Positions 18,638 through 27,309 of a DNA stretch of 64,000 bases are shown here, piece after piece. Location: positions 124,001 to 188,000 of the forward strand of contig NZ_MSPR01000002.1 of the NCBI RefSeq assembly GCF_001984715.1. Direction: 5' to 3'. A model generated the notes under the pieces. That model saw only the letters and a program-made list of their open reading frames with translations, was not told the DNA's origin and ran no database searches. Origin of the DNA: Streptococcus azizii. GTDB lineage: Bacteria; Bacillota; Bacilli; Lactobacillales; Streptococcaceae. Positions within the stretch are counted from its first letter, which is position 1. The number at the start of each line of letters is the position of its first letter. Both the position numbers and the translations under genes were made by a program.

Positions 18638-19373
18638 GTTTGTATTTTTCCAGACTAGTCGTCGTTTTCAAGCCTAGATGCTTGGCAATGTCTATGAGAT
18701 CCTTACCAGCTTCTAGCTGGCTGAGGATAAACTGTGTGCGCAACTTCTGGGCAGTCCACTCCGACCTTCCTTGTTCCTCTAAAAATTCTCCCAAGCGGTT
18801 GAAAAACCATTGGCGGGAATAAGGGGAGCCATCCTTGTCAAACAGATAGACCCCTTTTCCTCCTTCTAAAGTCGAAAGGAGTTGTTTTGGAATCGGTAAA
18901 ATCCGTTTTTGGCCAGATTTCACAACGGTCAAAATCTGAAAATTCAGGTCTATATCTGCTTGTTTCATGACAGCCAATTCACTTGGCTGTAGGCCTAAAT
19001 AAGCGATTAAAAGGGCAATCCGCTGTCCAACTTTGTACTGGCTCTCTTCCCATAAAAAACTCCTATCCTCTAGGATCATCATCGCAGGCTGCGGTGAGAC
19101 CCGCTGCGCTACTTTCACCTTGTAGTAACGCTCTACTTGTCCTTGCTCATATAAATAGTATAAAAATTGGTTGACCACAGATAATTTGCGCCTTTGGGCT
19201 GTAGGCTTTAATTCCTGTAAAAAGGCTTGATATAGAGCTAATTTAGAGGGACTTGGACTACCTTCACACTGCTTCATAAGCTGCTGTAAATCATAGAAAT
19301 AGGCAGTCTTTGAGTTTTCAGATACATTTTTTGTCGCCAAAAAGGCTTGAATAGAATCTGTCATGTCCTTCAT
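18627..19373 (-). CDS. XerD-like tyrosine recombinase homologue, catalytically degenerate
   Basis: This belongs to the streptococcal XerD-like family of the tyrosine recombinase fold. The 248-residue protein has an N-terminal SAM-like domain and a C-terminal catalytic-type domain, but several active-site residues are changed. The usual G-L-R of the first Arg box reads LGLQPSEL, the HxxR box reads QKLR, and the second His of LGH is Leu (HLGLKT). The final Tyr (LEKYKHG) is kept. It is probably not the chromosome-dimer recombinase (streptococci use XerS). Its fixed place before scpA hints at a chromosome-related role, but this is inference. Confidence 0.9.
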   Translation of the reverse strand: MKDMTDSIQAFLATKNVSENSKTAYFYDLQQLMKQCEGSPSPSKLALYQAFLQELKPTAQRRKLSVVNQFLYYLYEQGQVERYYKVKVAQRVSPQPAMMILEDRSFLWEESQYKVGQRIALLIAYLGLQPSELAVMKQADIDLNFQILTVVKSGQKRILPIPKQLLSTLEGGKGVYLFDKDGSPYSRQWFFNRLGEFLEEQGRSEWTAQKLRTQFILSQLEAGKDLIDIAKHLGLKTTTSLEKYKHGY

Positions 19374-19819
19374 CGTATTGACCCAAACGTAAAATGATGG
19401 AGGAGGGCATTGACAGCCTTTAAAATGGATTTGCGGGTGATAATACCTAAAAATTCTCCCCGTTCACCAACGACTGGCAAAAAGGCCTGATCCACCAATT
19501 TTCGCATCACTTCTTCTAACTGATAATGCGCTCCCACTGTCGCGACATCCTTTTTCACAATCAATGAAATATCCATGTTTAACTGCTCATCTGTCAACTC
19601 ATTTTCAGCCTGATATTTGACAATTTCTCGCAGGCCGATTGTCCCGACAAACTGATTATTTTCAGTGACAACAGGGACACGCGAATAGGTCATATGACTG
19701 AGCAAGAGTTTGGCGTGGTCAATGTTGTGCGTATCAATGATGACGGCCAACTTATTAGCTGGGGTTAAAAAGGTTTCTTCCTGTGCTAGGAGAAAGGCTT
19801 CAAATTCGTGTGTAATCAT
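19370..19819 (-). CDS. cbpB: CBS-domain c-di-AMP-binding protein CbpB
   Basis: The 149-residue cytoplasmic protein consists of two CBS domains (about 10-70 and 80-140), the length and layout of CbpB/DarB. In Firmicutes this family binds cyclic di-AMP and in its free form interacts with the (p)ppGpp synthetase Rel. The match is based on architecture and on the conserved position between the phosphoesterase and XerD-like genes. Confidence 0.85.
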   Translation of the reverse strand: MITHEFEAFLLAQEETFLTPANKLAVIIDTHNIDHAKLLLSHMTYSRVPVVTENNQFVGTIGLREIVKYQAENELTDEQLNMDISLIVKKDVATVGAHYQLEEVMRKLVDQAFLPVVGERGEFLGIITRKSILKAVNALLHHFTFGSIR

Positions 19820-20346
19820 CTGGGAATATCCTTTGTTAGAGGCGCATAGACTTGGTGATTGCGATTGTAATAGTCAATGTGGAAATGATCCTCAAAAATC
19901 GTGACAAGGGCGTAGAGGCATTCTGTAATCATTCCTCGTGGTTGACGAATGGAGCCAGGGTTAATAAAAAGGGTCTCACCTCTTACCGTGGCATCAGGAA
20001 CATGCAGATGTCCATAGAGGCAAATCGTCGCCCCCACCTCTTCTGCCCAATAATCGAGCCTCATCCAAGTAAAATTGATTCCATAGAGATGCCCATGCGT
20101 TTGCGCTACTGTCACATCTCCTAGCTGAACAACAAGCTGATCCTTATAGGCAGAATCGTAATCACAGTTTCCGCCCACCACATAGATGCCGTCCCAAAGG
20201 GAATCACTAGCCTCTAATTCTGAGTCTCCGTTATGAAAAATCGCATCAACCTTGTCCTTGTACCGCTCTTTTACTTCTTCAACAATCGCACGGTCACCGT
20301 GCGAATCACTCATGACTAAAAATGTTTGTTGTGCTGCTCTTGCCAT
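19816..20346 (-). CDS. YfcE/MJ0936-type metallophosphoesterase
   Basis: A small calcineurin-like phosphodiesterase. The 176-residue protein contains all metal-binding motifs: SDSHGD (12-18), HNGDSE, GGNCD, THGH and YGHLH. The substrate is not known; relatives hydrolyse simple phosphodiesters. It overlaps rdgB by 31 bp and cbpB by 4 bp, so it belongs to the same transcript. Confidence 0.9.
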   Translation of the reverse strand: MARAAQQTFLVMSDSHGDRAIVEEVKERYKDKVDAIFHNGDSELEASDSLWDGIYVVGGNCDYDSAYKDQLVVQLGDVTVAQTHGHLYGINFTWMRLDYWAEEVGATICLYGHLHVPDATVRGETLFINPGSIRQPRGMITECLYALVTIFEDHFHIDYYNRNHQVYAPLTKDIPR

Positions 20347-21305
20347 ACTGGAAATACCTCTACTAATTTTTTGAGTGCTTGAGCCCGATGGGAAAGCCTA
20401 TTTTTTTCCTCCAAGGTCAACTGGGCTGCCGTACGACCCGTTTCTCCCACTAAGAAAAGCGGATCGTAGCCAAAGCCATTTTCTCCCTGAGGAATCGTCG
20501 CGATATAGCCCTCCCAATCGGCTTCAACAACGAGACTCTTCACATTCGGTGCTGCAATCACTAAGGTGCAATGGAACTGGGCTGAGCGATCTTTTACATC
20601 AAAGACCATTGCCAGTTCATGAAGCAATTTAGCATTGTTACGTGAATCAGTCGCATCAGGACCTGAAAAACGGGCCGACCAGACGCCCGGCATGCCACCA
20701 AGTTTGTCAACCTTGAGACCTGAATCATCTGCCAAGACCATCTTACCTGTCAAGTTTGCAATCGTTTCAGCCTTGAGACGCGCATTTTCTTCAAAGGTTG
20801 TACCTGTCTCTGCCACATCTGGAAGGTCAGGATAAGCATGAAGGTTTTCTACCTTATAGCCTAATTTTTCAAAAAACTGACGAAATTCAGCCGTCTTTCC
20901 TTCATTTCTGGTGGCAATCAAGATGGTATCCCCTACTGCTGTTGGCACATCAGCCTGCCCAAAAAAGGCATCCATTCCTAGTCCTTCCTGTGGAAGATGA
21001 ATTGCCATCAGTTGCTGTCCCTCCACAAGAAGGATCGCCCCCTTGTGTTGGAGAACAGACAAACTCCTCCCCAGCTCTTCATTGATGATTTGGACTAGAA
21101 AGTGTAGAAAGGAAGTCATCGCACTAAATTTCACCACATGGACCTGCAAGCCCTCTAGGGATAATTGACCCAGCAACTGATGAAACGGGGTCTGAAGCGC
21201 TTTGTATCTCGTCTCATCACCAAAGTAAGTCAGACCACTACACTCTCCCCATTTCCCAACATACCAATCATTAGTGTCCTTATATTCGTAAATTTTTTCT
21301 GTCAT
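20316..21305 (-). CDS. rdgB: Non-canonical purine NTP pyrophosphatase (RdgB/HAM1) with N-terminal extension
   Basis: This enzyme hydrolyses ITP, dITP and XTP to monophosphates and keeps damaged purines out of nucleic acids. Of 329 residues, the HAM1 domain begins at about 126 ([15 protein letters not shown]) and includes ADDSGL and [10 protein letters not shown]. The first 125 residues are an extension seen in streptococcal and lactococcal members; its function is unknown. The start codon overlaps the murI stop by 4 bp. Confidence 0.93.
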   Translation of the reverse strand: MTEKIYEYKDTNDWYVGKWGECSGLTYFGDETRYKALQTPFHQLLGQLSLEGLQVHVVKFSAMTSFLHFLVQIINEELGRSLSVLQHKGAILLVEGQQLMAIHLPQEGLGMDAFFGQADVPTAVGDTILIATRNEGKTAEFRQFFEKLGYKVENLHAYPDLPDVAETGTTFEENARLKAETIANLTGKMVLADDSGLKVDKLGGMPGVWSARFSGPDATDSRNNAKLLHELAMVFDVKDRSAQFHCTLVIAAPNVKSLVVEADWEGYIATIPQGENGFGYDPLFLVGETGRTAAQLTLEEKNRLSHRAQALKKLVEVFPVWQEQHNKHF

Positions 21306-22096
21306 AATGTTATATGCTCCACGTGTATATCTTTGCCTAACCAGTTTTCTGCAATTTCTCGGAAGGCTTTTGGACTAGCCGTTGTATAAAAGAGATGCCG
21401 CGGTTGTGCTACTGTTCGGCTATGGTTAATTTCAAAATAATTAAGAAGTACGGAAATATCTCGCGCACACTCTGCCCCGCTATCAATCAGGGTTACTTCC
21501 TGTCCCAAGACATTTTGGATAATCGGACGAAGTAGGGGATAGTGAGTACACCCTAGCACGACCGTATCAGCTCTTCCTTTCATCTCTTTTAAAGTTTCAT
21601 AGACTACTTTTTTCGCTAGACTTGACTGATAATTGTTGGACTCCACTAGGGGGACAAACTTGGGACAGGCAAGACCCGTGACCTGGGTATCAGGAGAAAG
21701 AGCCTGAATCTTTTGCCGATAAATATCTGATTGAATGGTCATGGCTGTACCTAGCACACCGATTTTTCCTGTCTTGGAAGCCTTGATTGCAGAAGAAGCC
21801 CCCGGTAAAATCACTCCGAGTACTGGTATATCTAACTGTTCCTTGACTTCTTCCCAAGCCACTGCCGTTGCCGTGTTACAGGCAAAGACAATCATCTTGA
21901 CATCTTTCGTTAGTAGGAACTGAACCAATTCCCAAGTGTATTTACGAATCTGTTCAGCAGGGCGCGGACCATACGGAGCCCTAGCTGAATCTCCAATATA
22001 TACGATTTCTTCGTGGGGAAGTTGACGCATCAATTCACGCGCTACTGTCAGACCTCCCACACCCGAATCTAAAAATCCAATAGGTCGATTATCCAT
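21302..22096 (-). CDS. murI: Glutamate racemase
   Basis: MurI converts L- to D-glutamate for peptidoglycan. The 264-residue protein has the two-cysteine active site: [13 protein letters not shown] start (LDSGVGGLT), ACNTATA with one catalytic Cys, and LGCTHYPLL with the other. It is the first gene of the nine-gene overlapping chain down to yidD. Its promoter region merges with a composite repeat. Confidence 0.96.
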   Translation of the reverse strand: MDNRPIGFLDSGVGGLTVARELMRQLPHEEIVYIGDSARAPYGPRPAEQIRKYTWELVQFLLTKDVKMIVFACNTATAVAWEEVKEQLDIPVLGVILPGASSAIKASKTGKIGVLGTAMTIQSDIYRQKIQALSPDTQVTGLACPKFVPLVESNNYQSSLAKKVVYETLKEMKGRADTVVLGCTHYPLLRPIIQNVLGQEVTLIDSGAECARDISVLLNYFEINHSRTVAQPRHLFYTTASPKAFREIAENWLGKDIHVEHITL

Positions 22097-22111
22097 AATG
22101 ATTCCTTATAG

Positions 22112-22220
22112 TAAGATACAAAGCCCGTGAAAAACTCAAAGCGAAAATAGGAAATACGACGAAGAAACTGGAGTTTCTAGGAGTATTTATCTTTTTCGCA
22201 CAGAGTTTAGGGCGTGTTCA
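22112..22220 (+). repeat. Composite intergenic repeat unit
   Basis: It starts with AAGATACAAAGCCCGTG followed by CTCAAAGCGAAAATAGG and ends in CAGAGTTTAGGGCGTG plus TTCAATT. These ends recur in units at 25446, 25558, 25810, 30871, 31487 and 60079. Confidence 0.7.
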
Positions 22221-22399
22221 ATTACAAGATACAAAGGGCGTGAAAAAAGCGAATGAAAATTAGGAAACATGACGAAGAAGTCAACAGAGAGTTTGCACTT
22301 GCAAACTCCTATTTCCCGCCTTCAAAGGTATACTATACCTTTGAAGCTAGGCGTATTTATCCTCGCTTTCCAATTTCTTGACTCGGATAAAACTAATCA
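22221..22399 (+). repeat. Composite intergenic repeat unit with palindromic core
   Basis: It begins ACAAGATACAAAGGGCGTG. The core 22281-22352, centred on the 27-bp palindrome at 22320-22346, recurs inverted at 38496-38570. The last 46 bp (22353-22398) recur at 25905-25950, where they encode the end of the MFS protein. Confidence 0.7.
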
Positions 22400-22562
22400 C
22401 TGGATTCGTTTTATTAGTAGTGGGCTGTAGCTTGAATCCAGTTACCAGTTGTATTCGTATTGTTGTTCACACCTATACGAACCACAATAACTGAAAAAAT
22501 GGGAAAGCGAGGACAGTCGATGTTTCCGACATTTCGACTGGTGTCCCACTTCCCCCACTTGA

Positions 22563-22799
22563 TTATTTTTTCTTAGTCGCTATTTTTTGCTGACTCTTGA
22601 TTTGGCGAAGCACTTGCTGTACTTTCGCTTCACTTGGCTTTTGTCCCATCTGACTCATCATGGCACGCAGAGCATTCTCATCTAAAACAGGCTTATCAGC
22701 AATATAATTTTCCACCTGTTTGCGTGAAAGATAAATACCCAAAGCAACTCCAGCAGCGAAGGCTGCAATAATCAAGACGATTGTAAAACCTATACTCAT
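22563..22799 (-). CDS. yneF: YneF-family small membrane protein
   Basis: A conserved 78-residue UPF0154 protein of unknown function. It has one N-terminal membrane helix (IVLIIAAFAAGVALGIYLSRKQ) and a charged cytoplasmic tail with the family motif ALRAMMSQMGQKPSEAKV. The position and length fit the family well. Confidence 0.92.
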   Translation of the reverse strand: MSIGFTIVLIIAAFAAGVALGIYLSRKQVENYIADKPVLDENALRAMMSQMGQKPSEAKVQQVLRQIKSQQKIATKKK

Positions 22800-22939
22800 C
22801 TCTATCTCCTATTTCTAAATTTAGAAAATCAATTCTCCTTATTATACCAAATTTACGGGGAATTTCAAAGACTTACCCTCACTGTCACAGGCAGTAAGAG
22901 CAACAACCAACAGCGACCATCATTTACCGTAGCCAGTTC

Positions 22940-24205
22940 TTACTTTTCATGGTAGGTCTCCCTTTCAAAATCAAAGCCATAGAGAGTCGCAAAATAATCG
23001 TCTGGTCTCTCCGCCCGACGAATCATCCGTGCCCTACCATCTTCTTGGAGCAAAATCTCTGCCGAACGCAAGCGACCATTATAGTTATATCCCATTGAAA
23101 AGCCGTGTGCTCCTGCATCATGAATCACTAAGGTATCTCCCACTTCTGCCTTTGGCAATTCACGCTGAACGGCAAATTTGTCATTGTTTTCACACAGGGA
23201 ACCGACCACATCCACCACCTCAAGAGGGGCATCTGGGCGGCTAATATTCGTGATATGATGATAAGCACCATAAAAGGCTGGACGCATCAGATTAGTAGCT
23301 GAAGCATCTACTCCGATGTAGGTTCGATAGGTTTCCTTGCGGTGAAGAACCTTGGTCACCAAATGACCATGAGGAGCTAACATAAAGCGACCTAGCTCCG
23401 TATAGATTTTCACCTCGCCCATACTAGCAGGTACCAAGATTTCCTCATACATCTGTCGGACCCCTTCTCCGATAATAGCAATATCATTGGCTTTTTGCTC
23501 TGGATGATAGTTAACCCCGATACCACCCGATAGATTGATAAAGTCAAGGATCACACCTGTCTGCTCACGGATTTCAAGAGCCAATTCAAATAATTGCTTC
23601 GCCAATGTTGGATAATAATCATTGGTCACAGTATTGGATGCTAAAAAGGCATGGAGACCAAACTCCTTCACACCGAGTTCTTTTAATTCTCGGTAACCTT
23701 GAAGCAGTTGCGCTTTGGTCATCCCAAATTTTGACTCTGCTGGATGATCCATAATGTCCGTACCGAGTGAAAAGACTCCTCCAGGATTGTAACGAAGGCA
23801 GACCACTTCTGGAATCCCTGCCACTTCTTTTAAGAATGCAATATGCTCATAGGCATCTAAGTTGATAATAGCTCCCACTTCCCTAGCATAGACGAATTCT
23901 GCTCCCTGGGTATCATTTGAAGTAAACATAATATCTGTAAAGCCCAACTGTTCACTCATCATGACCTCAACATCTGTCGCACAATCAACCCCACAGCCCT
24001 CCTCCTGCAAAATCTTTAAAATAGCTGGTGTCGGAGTGGCCTTGACCGCAAAATATTCCTTAAAGCCCTTGTTCCAAGAAAAGGCCTTATACAAGGCACG
24101 CGCCTTCTCACGAATCCCTTTTTCATCGTACAAATGAAAAGGAGTCGGAAACTCTGCGGTTATCTTTTCTAACATTTCTTTACTGATAAATGGTTCTTTG
24201 GTCAT
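22940..24205 (-). CDS. lysA: Diaminopimelate decarboxylase
   Basis: LysA makes L-lysine from meso-diaminopimelate with PLP. The 421-residue alanine-racemase-fold enzyme has the PLP lysine in YFAVKATPTP (about residue 53), LHAFLASNT, NLSGGIGVNY, a C-terminal CENNDKF with the active-site Cys across the dimer, and a final GYNYNGRLR. It is a single gene with its own promoter and no lysine riboswitch in view. Confidence 0.95.
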   Translation of the reverse strand: MTKEPFISKEMLEKITAEFPTPFHLYDEKGIREKARALYKAFSWNKGFKEYFAVKATPTPAILKILQEEGCGVDCATDVEVMMSEQLGFTDIMFTSNDTQGAEFVYAREVGAIINLDAYEHIAFLKEVAGIPEVVCLRYNPGGVFSLGTDIMDHPAESKFGMTKAQLLQGYRELKELGVKEFGLHAFLASNTVTNDYYPTLAKQLFELALEIREQTGVILDFINLSGGIGVNYHPEQKANDIAIIGEGVRQMYEEILVPASMGEVKIYTELGRFMLAPHGHLVTKVLHRKETYRTYIGVDASATNLMRPAFYGAYHHITNISRPDAPLEVVDVVGSLCENNDKFAVQRELPKAEVGDTLVIHDAGAHGFSMGYNYNGRLRSAEILLQEDGRARMIRRAERPDDYFATLYGFDFERETYHEK

Positions 24206-24230
24206 ACTCTACCTCATCAAATTTCTTACT

Positions 24231-24259
24231 ATTATAGCATACTTTTATAGGAGTGGCAA
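24231..24259 (-). promoter_or_regulatory. lysA promoter
   Basis: Minus-strand TTGCCA (24254-24259), a 17-bp spacer and TATAAT (24231-24236), close to consensus. The -10 ends 26 bp before the lysA start. Confidence 0.75.
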
Positions 24260-24332
24260 AGAAACAAAAAAAGAGGAGGCCTTAAAAATAGGTATCGCTT
24301 CTACACCCCTAGCCCAACCTCTACACATCTTC

Positions 24333-25370
24333 TTACAAGTCAAAATCTTCCTTTATTTTGGCAATCATTTCCCGCAGCAACTCCTTATTGGCATCAAACT
24401 TGACCGTCTTGTCCTCTGTATTAAACAATAAGAGCTTATTATTGAGGAGCTTTTGGGTATGAAAGGAGACGGCAGCACCCGTAATCCCTAATTCGGTCGC
24501 AAGGTCCTTACTCTTAGCATATGGTTTGGTCAGGGCAACCATAACCTTATAACGGGTCTCATCGCTCATGATTTTTAACATCCTTGTCAGCAGATTCTCA
24601 TCCATTGAAGGGGGCATCAACAAGATGTAATCAATATCCACCGAAGCATACAAGATGATGGAGTAGGTCTGATAATAGCGATTATAAACGTAGAAAAAAT
24701 GCGTCAACCACGGACTCAGGACAAGAAAATGAATCCTATCATGACCCAACTCTTCGACACCACTTGACTGGTACAAACCCTGCTCACCATACATTTCCTC
24801 ATAAGAAAAGCGGTGCGCAAATGCTAAACGCTGTTGCTGAAAAGCCTCATAATATGGACGATACAAGGGAGCCACCTCTAAGACCAGGGCTAACTGCTCA
24901 TGAACTGTCTCCAAGGGTCTACGAATGACTTGAAACCATTTCCACTTATCTTCAGCCTTCATCTCTGTCTGCTCTAGAAGCTCCAACACATCCTCTTTCT
25001 GTTCAGCCTCATCCCGATTAAAGACGATTAAAGCAGAGCGAATCGCCCGCTCTATCATCTGTTGAGGAAGATTTGCCAATAACTGACAAGCCTCTTCCAG
25101 TGTCTGAGGATCTTGCCCTTCTTCAAGCAATTCAAAATACAGATAATGCAGAAAGGGAATATTTTCGCCCATTAAACAAATGGATAATCGGTCTTGCAGC
25201 GTCTCAAAGACTAACCGCAGTTGTTGCTGCACGAATAGAGCCTCTTTTAAAATCTCTTTTTCCTTTTGATTCCGCTCTTCGAGTGCCTCCATTTGCTCCT
25301 TTTGGACAACAAAAGGAGCCATTAAAAATTCTACAATTTCACTACGATGTTCACTATAGAGTAATTCCAT
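24333..25370 (-). CDS. ArsR-like winged-helix regulator with long N-terminal domain
   Basis: The 345-residue protein has a C-terminal winged helix of ArsR type (about 265-335: LTRMLKIMSDETRYKVMVAL, then KDLATELGITGAAVSFHTQKL). It is preceded by a long alpha-helical domain of unknown function, rich in Glu, Gln and Leu. No metal-binding cysteine motif is seen. It lies downstream of an MFS exporter and a half ABC transporter on the same strand, but repeats separate them, so regulation of those genes is only a guess. Confidence 0.75.
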   Translation of the reverse strand: MELLYSEHRSEIVEFLMAPFVVQKEQMEALEERNQKEKEILKEALFVQQQLRLVFETLQDRLSICLMGENIPFLHYLYFELLEEGQDPQTLEEACQLLANLPQQMIERAIRSALIVFNRDEAEQKEDVLELLEQTEMKAEDKWKWFQVIRRPLETVHEQLALVLEVAPLYRPYYEAFQQQRLAFAHRFSYEEMYGEQGLYQSSGVEELGHDRIHFLVLSPWLTHFFYVYNRYYQTYSIILYASVDIDYILLMPPSMDENLLTRMLKIMSDETRYKVMVALTKPYAKSKDLATELGITGAAVSFHTQKLLNNKLLLFNTEDKTVKFDANKELLREMIAKIKEDFDL

Positions 25371-25888
25371 AAGTATATCCTATTCTTCTACTACAAATGC
25401 TATATTTCTTAGAACCTATATTCGCCAGTAAAGTGCTTTTATAATTAAGATACAAAGGGCGTGTAAAAAGCGACTGAAAAATAGGAGATTGACGACGTGT
25501 TCGTTGAACACGAGGAAATCTATCTTTTTTCCGAGCTTTTAGCCCGTGTTCAATTAGTAAGATACAAAGCCCGTAAAAAACTCAAAGCGAAAATAGGATT
25601 GAAACAGTTCGGTGAACTGTTTCAACGGTCACCTAGAAAGAAGAAAGTGACCATAGAAGCCCGAGCTGGGAAATAAGAAATTTTCCGAGTGAAAACCTCC
25701 GGTGGAGGTTTTCAGCCTATATCTTAAAGGGATTCTCAGCTGTAATCGGCTAAAGCCGAAACAGCTGCCTATCTTTTTTCTCACATTTTTAGTCCGAACT
25801 CAATTACACAAGATACAAAGCCCGTGAAAAACTCAAAGCAAAAATAGAAAATCTGATGACTGAAAAGCCCCCAGTGGAGGTTTTTAGC
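25371..25888. other. Intergenic repeat array between regulator and MFS gene
   Basis: Three composite repeat units in direct order fill this space: 25446-25556, 25558-25809 and 25810-25951, the last running into the MFS coding region. They carry different palindromic cores: GTGTTCGTTGAACAC, GAAACAGTTC/GAACTGTTTC, AACCTCCGGTGGAGGTT and an AGCTG...CAGCT stem near 25738-25768. No independent gene is seen. Confidence 0.65.
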
Positions 25889-25951
25889 CTATTTCTTAAA
25901 GGCAGTATTTATCCTCGCTTTCCGATTTCTTGGCTCGGGTAAAACTAATCC
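25446..25951 (+). repeat. Array of three composite repeat units
   Basis: The units start at 25446, 25558 and 25815 with AAGATACAAAG followed by GGGCGTG or CCCGTR. The first two end in the GTTCAATT or ACTCAATT signature. The boundary of each unit is the start of the next, as in a head-to-tail chain. Confidence 0.7.
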
Positions 25952-27187
25952 ATAGGTCCTTATAGTATAGACCAAAAGCCCCAAAGAAAGCAAGAAAAAG
26001 ATGAGCGAAATCGTGCGGACAGAGCATAACACGACCAATACTGCTACCACCCCTTGTGTGAGCAACATTCCCAACTGCACAAAGGTGGATATTCCTGTAC
26101 TGATTGTGGCCAGTTGATGTTCAGGTAAGGTACGATACAGCAAGGCACTGAGTTTGGGATTTAACACCCCTGCAAAGACCGCTGTCACAAATACAAAGAT
26201 AAAAACCCCGTATATTAGGCGGAAATAAAAACTAACAAAGATAAACAGGGGGATAGGGACAACCCATATGACCAGTTGAATAATACTCCTATCTTTCAAG
26301 AGACTGGTTGTCAGTAAACTGCCTAATATCGATCCGACTAGGTACATGATAGAATGCATCGCAATGGTGGTGGCAGCATTGACAATGATAAAACTAGATG
26401 TTTCTTTCATTGATAAGAGTAACAGAGGGGATAAAGCGACAAAGAGAGCATTCAGGGCTGTGATCACCACGATCACACCTTTTACAGCTGGAATCCCTTG
26501 CAGTGCTTGATAGGAAGCCTGCAAACTCCTTTTCATCCCCACCATCAGATTGCAGCTCTTTGCCTTTTTCACCTCTTGCTTTAGGGGATTGGCTAGTAGC
26601 AATTTCTTCAAGGCTGGACGGATACTCAAGGTGAGGAGAAGGCTGACCAAGAAGGTACCCGCATTAAAAAAAGCTAACTGTTGATAAGTCATCACTCCAA
26701 TCAATACCGCACCACTAGACTGGAAGATAATCTGCAATACCGCTCCAACGCCTTGACGAAAGGCAGCAGCAGCCTCACGATCCTCGTGGGCAATGACCCG
26801 CAAACTAATCGGCATAAACAAGCAGGATTCATACTGACCTGCCAGATCTGACAGTAGATTGATGAGACACACCACTCCTACAATCCACAAGGCCGGTGAA
26901 TAGCCCATGACCAAGCCTATCACGAGGTAGAATACTATCCGAATGAGTAAGGTCCCCACGATTGTATCCAATTTATGTTTGGTCTGATCCGCCCACATAC
27001 CGATAAAGAGACCCAGCAAAATCGGCAACGTTTCCGATACGGTCACTAGAGATAGGGCCAACTTGGTATTGGGAAGCACCAAGACATAATTCATCAAAGC
27101 TAAAGCATAGAGTACATCTCCAAAATTGGACACCATATCTGCCACAAATGAAAGCATAAACAACCGGTTTCGTATCATCTTTTTCAT
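25889..27187 (-). CDS. MFS exporter (MFS_3-like)
   Basis: A 432-residue major facilitator with about twelve hydrophobic helices and the loop 2-3 motif GMWADQTKHK. It resembles drug or macrolide efflux MFS_3 proteins by length and helix layout; the substrate is unknown. The last 15-16 residues (PEPRNRKARINTAFKK) are encoded by a composite repeat that also lies at 22353-22398, so the native C-terminus has probably been replaced. It lies downstream of an ABC half-transporter on the same strand with its own promoter. Confidence 0.85.
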   Translation of the reverse strand: MKKMIRNRLFMLSFVADMVSNFGDVLYALALMNYVLVLPNTKLALSLVTVSETLPILLGLFIGMWADQTKHKLDTIVGTLLIRIVFYLVIGLVMGYSPALWIVGVVCLINLLSDLAGQYESCLFMPISLRVIAHEDREAAAAFRQGVGAVLQIIFQSSGAVLIGVMTYQQLAFFNAGTFLVSLLLTLSIRPALKKLLLANPLKQEVKKAKSCNLMVGMKRSLQASYQALQGIPAVKGVIVVITALNALFVALSPLLLLSMKETSSFIIVNAATTIAMHSIMYLVGSILGSLLTTSLLKDRSIIQLVIWVVPIPLFIFVSFYFRLIYGVFIFVFVTAVFAGVLNPKLSALLYRTLPEHQLATISTGISTFVQLGMLLTQGVVAVLVVLCSVRTISLIFFLLSLGLLVYTIRTYGLVLPEPRNRKARINTAFKK

Positions 27188-27214
27188 CTACGTTCTCCTT
27201 TATTTTCTACCTTC

Positions 27215-27242
27215 ATTATAGCGGGAAACAGCCTAAAGACAA
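27215..27242 (-). promoter_or_regulatory. MFS gene promoter
   Basis: Minus-strand TTGTCT (27237-27242), a 16-bp spacer and TATAAT (27215-27220), 28 bp before the start codon at 27187. Confidence 0.6.
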
Positions 27243-27309
27243 GACTATTTCAGTAAGTGGTAAGCATCCCTTAGTGACTGGTTTCAAAGAATCATTCACC
27301 TGCAGTCAA

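Larger units (their letters stand above)
22097..22562. other. Intergenic repeats between murI and yneF
   Basis: Two head-to-tail composite repeat units (about 22112-22220 and 22221-22399) fill most of this space. The second carries the palindrome CTTCAAAGGTATACTATACC (22320-22346 in full). Near 22520-22550 is a stem-loop built on CAGTCGATGT. A short frame on the minus strand ending at 22414 looks protein-like (see findings) but has no recognisable start. Confidence 0.6.
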
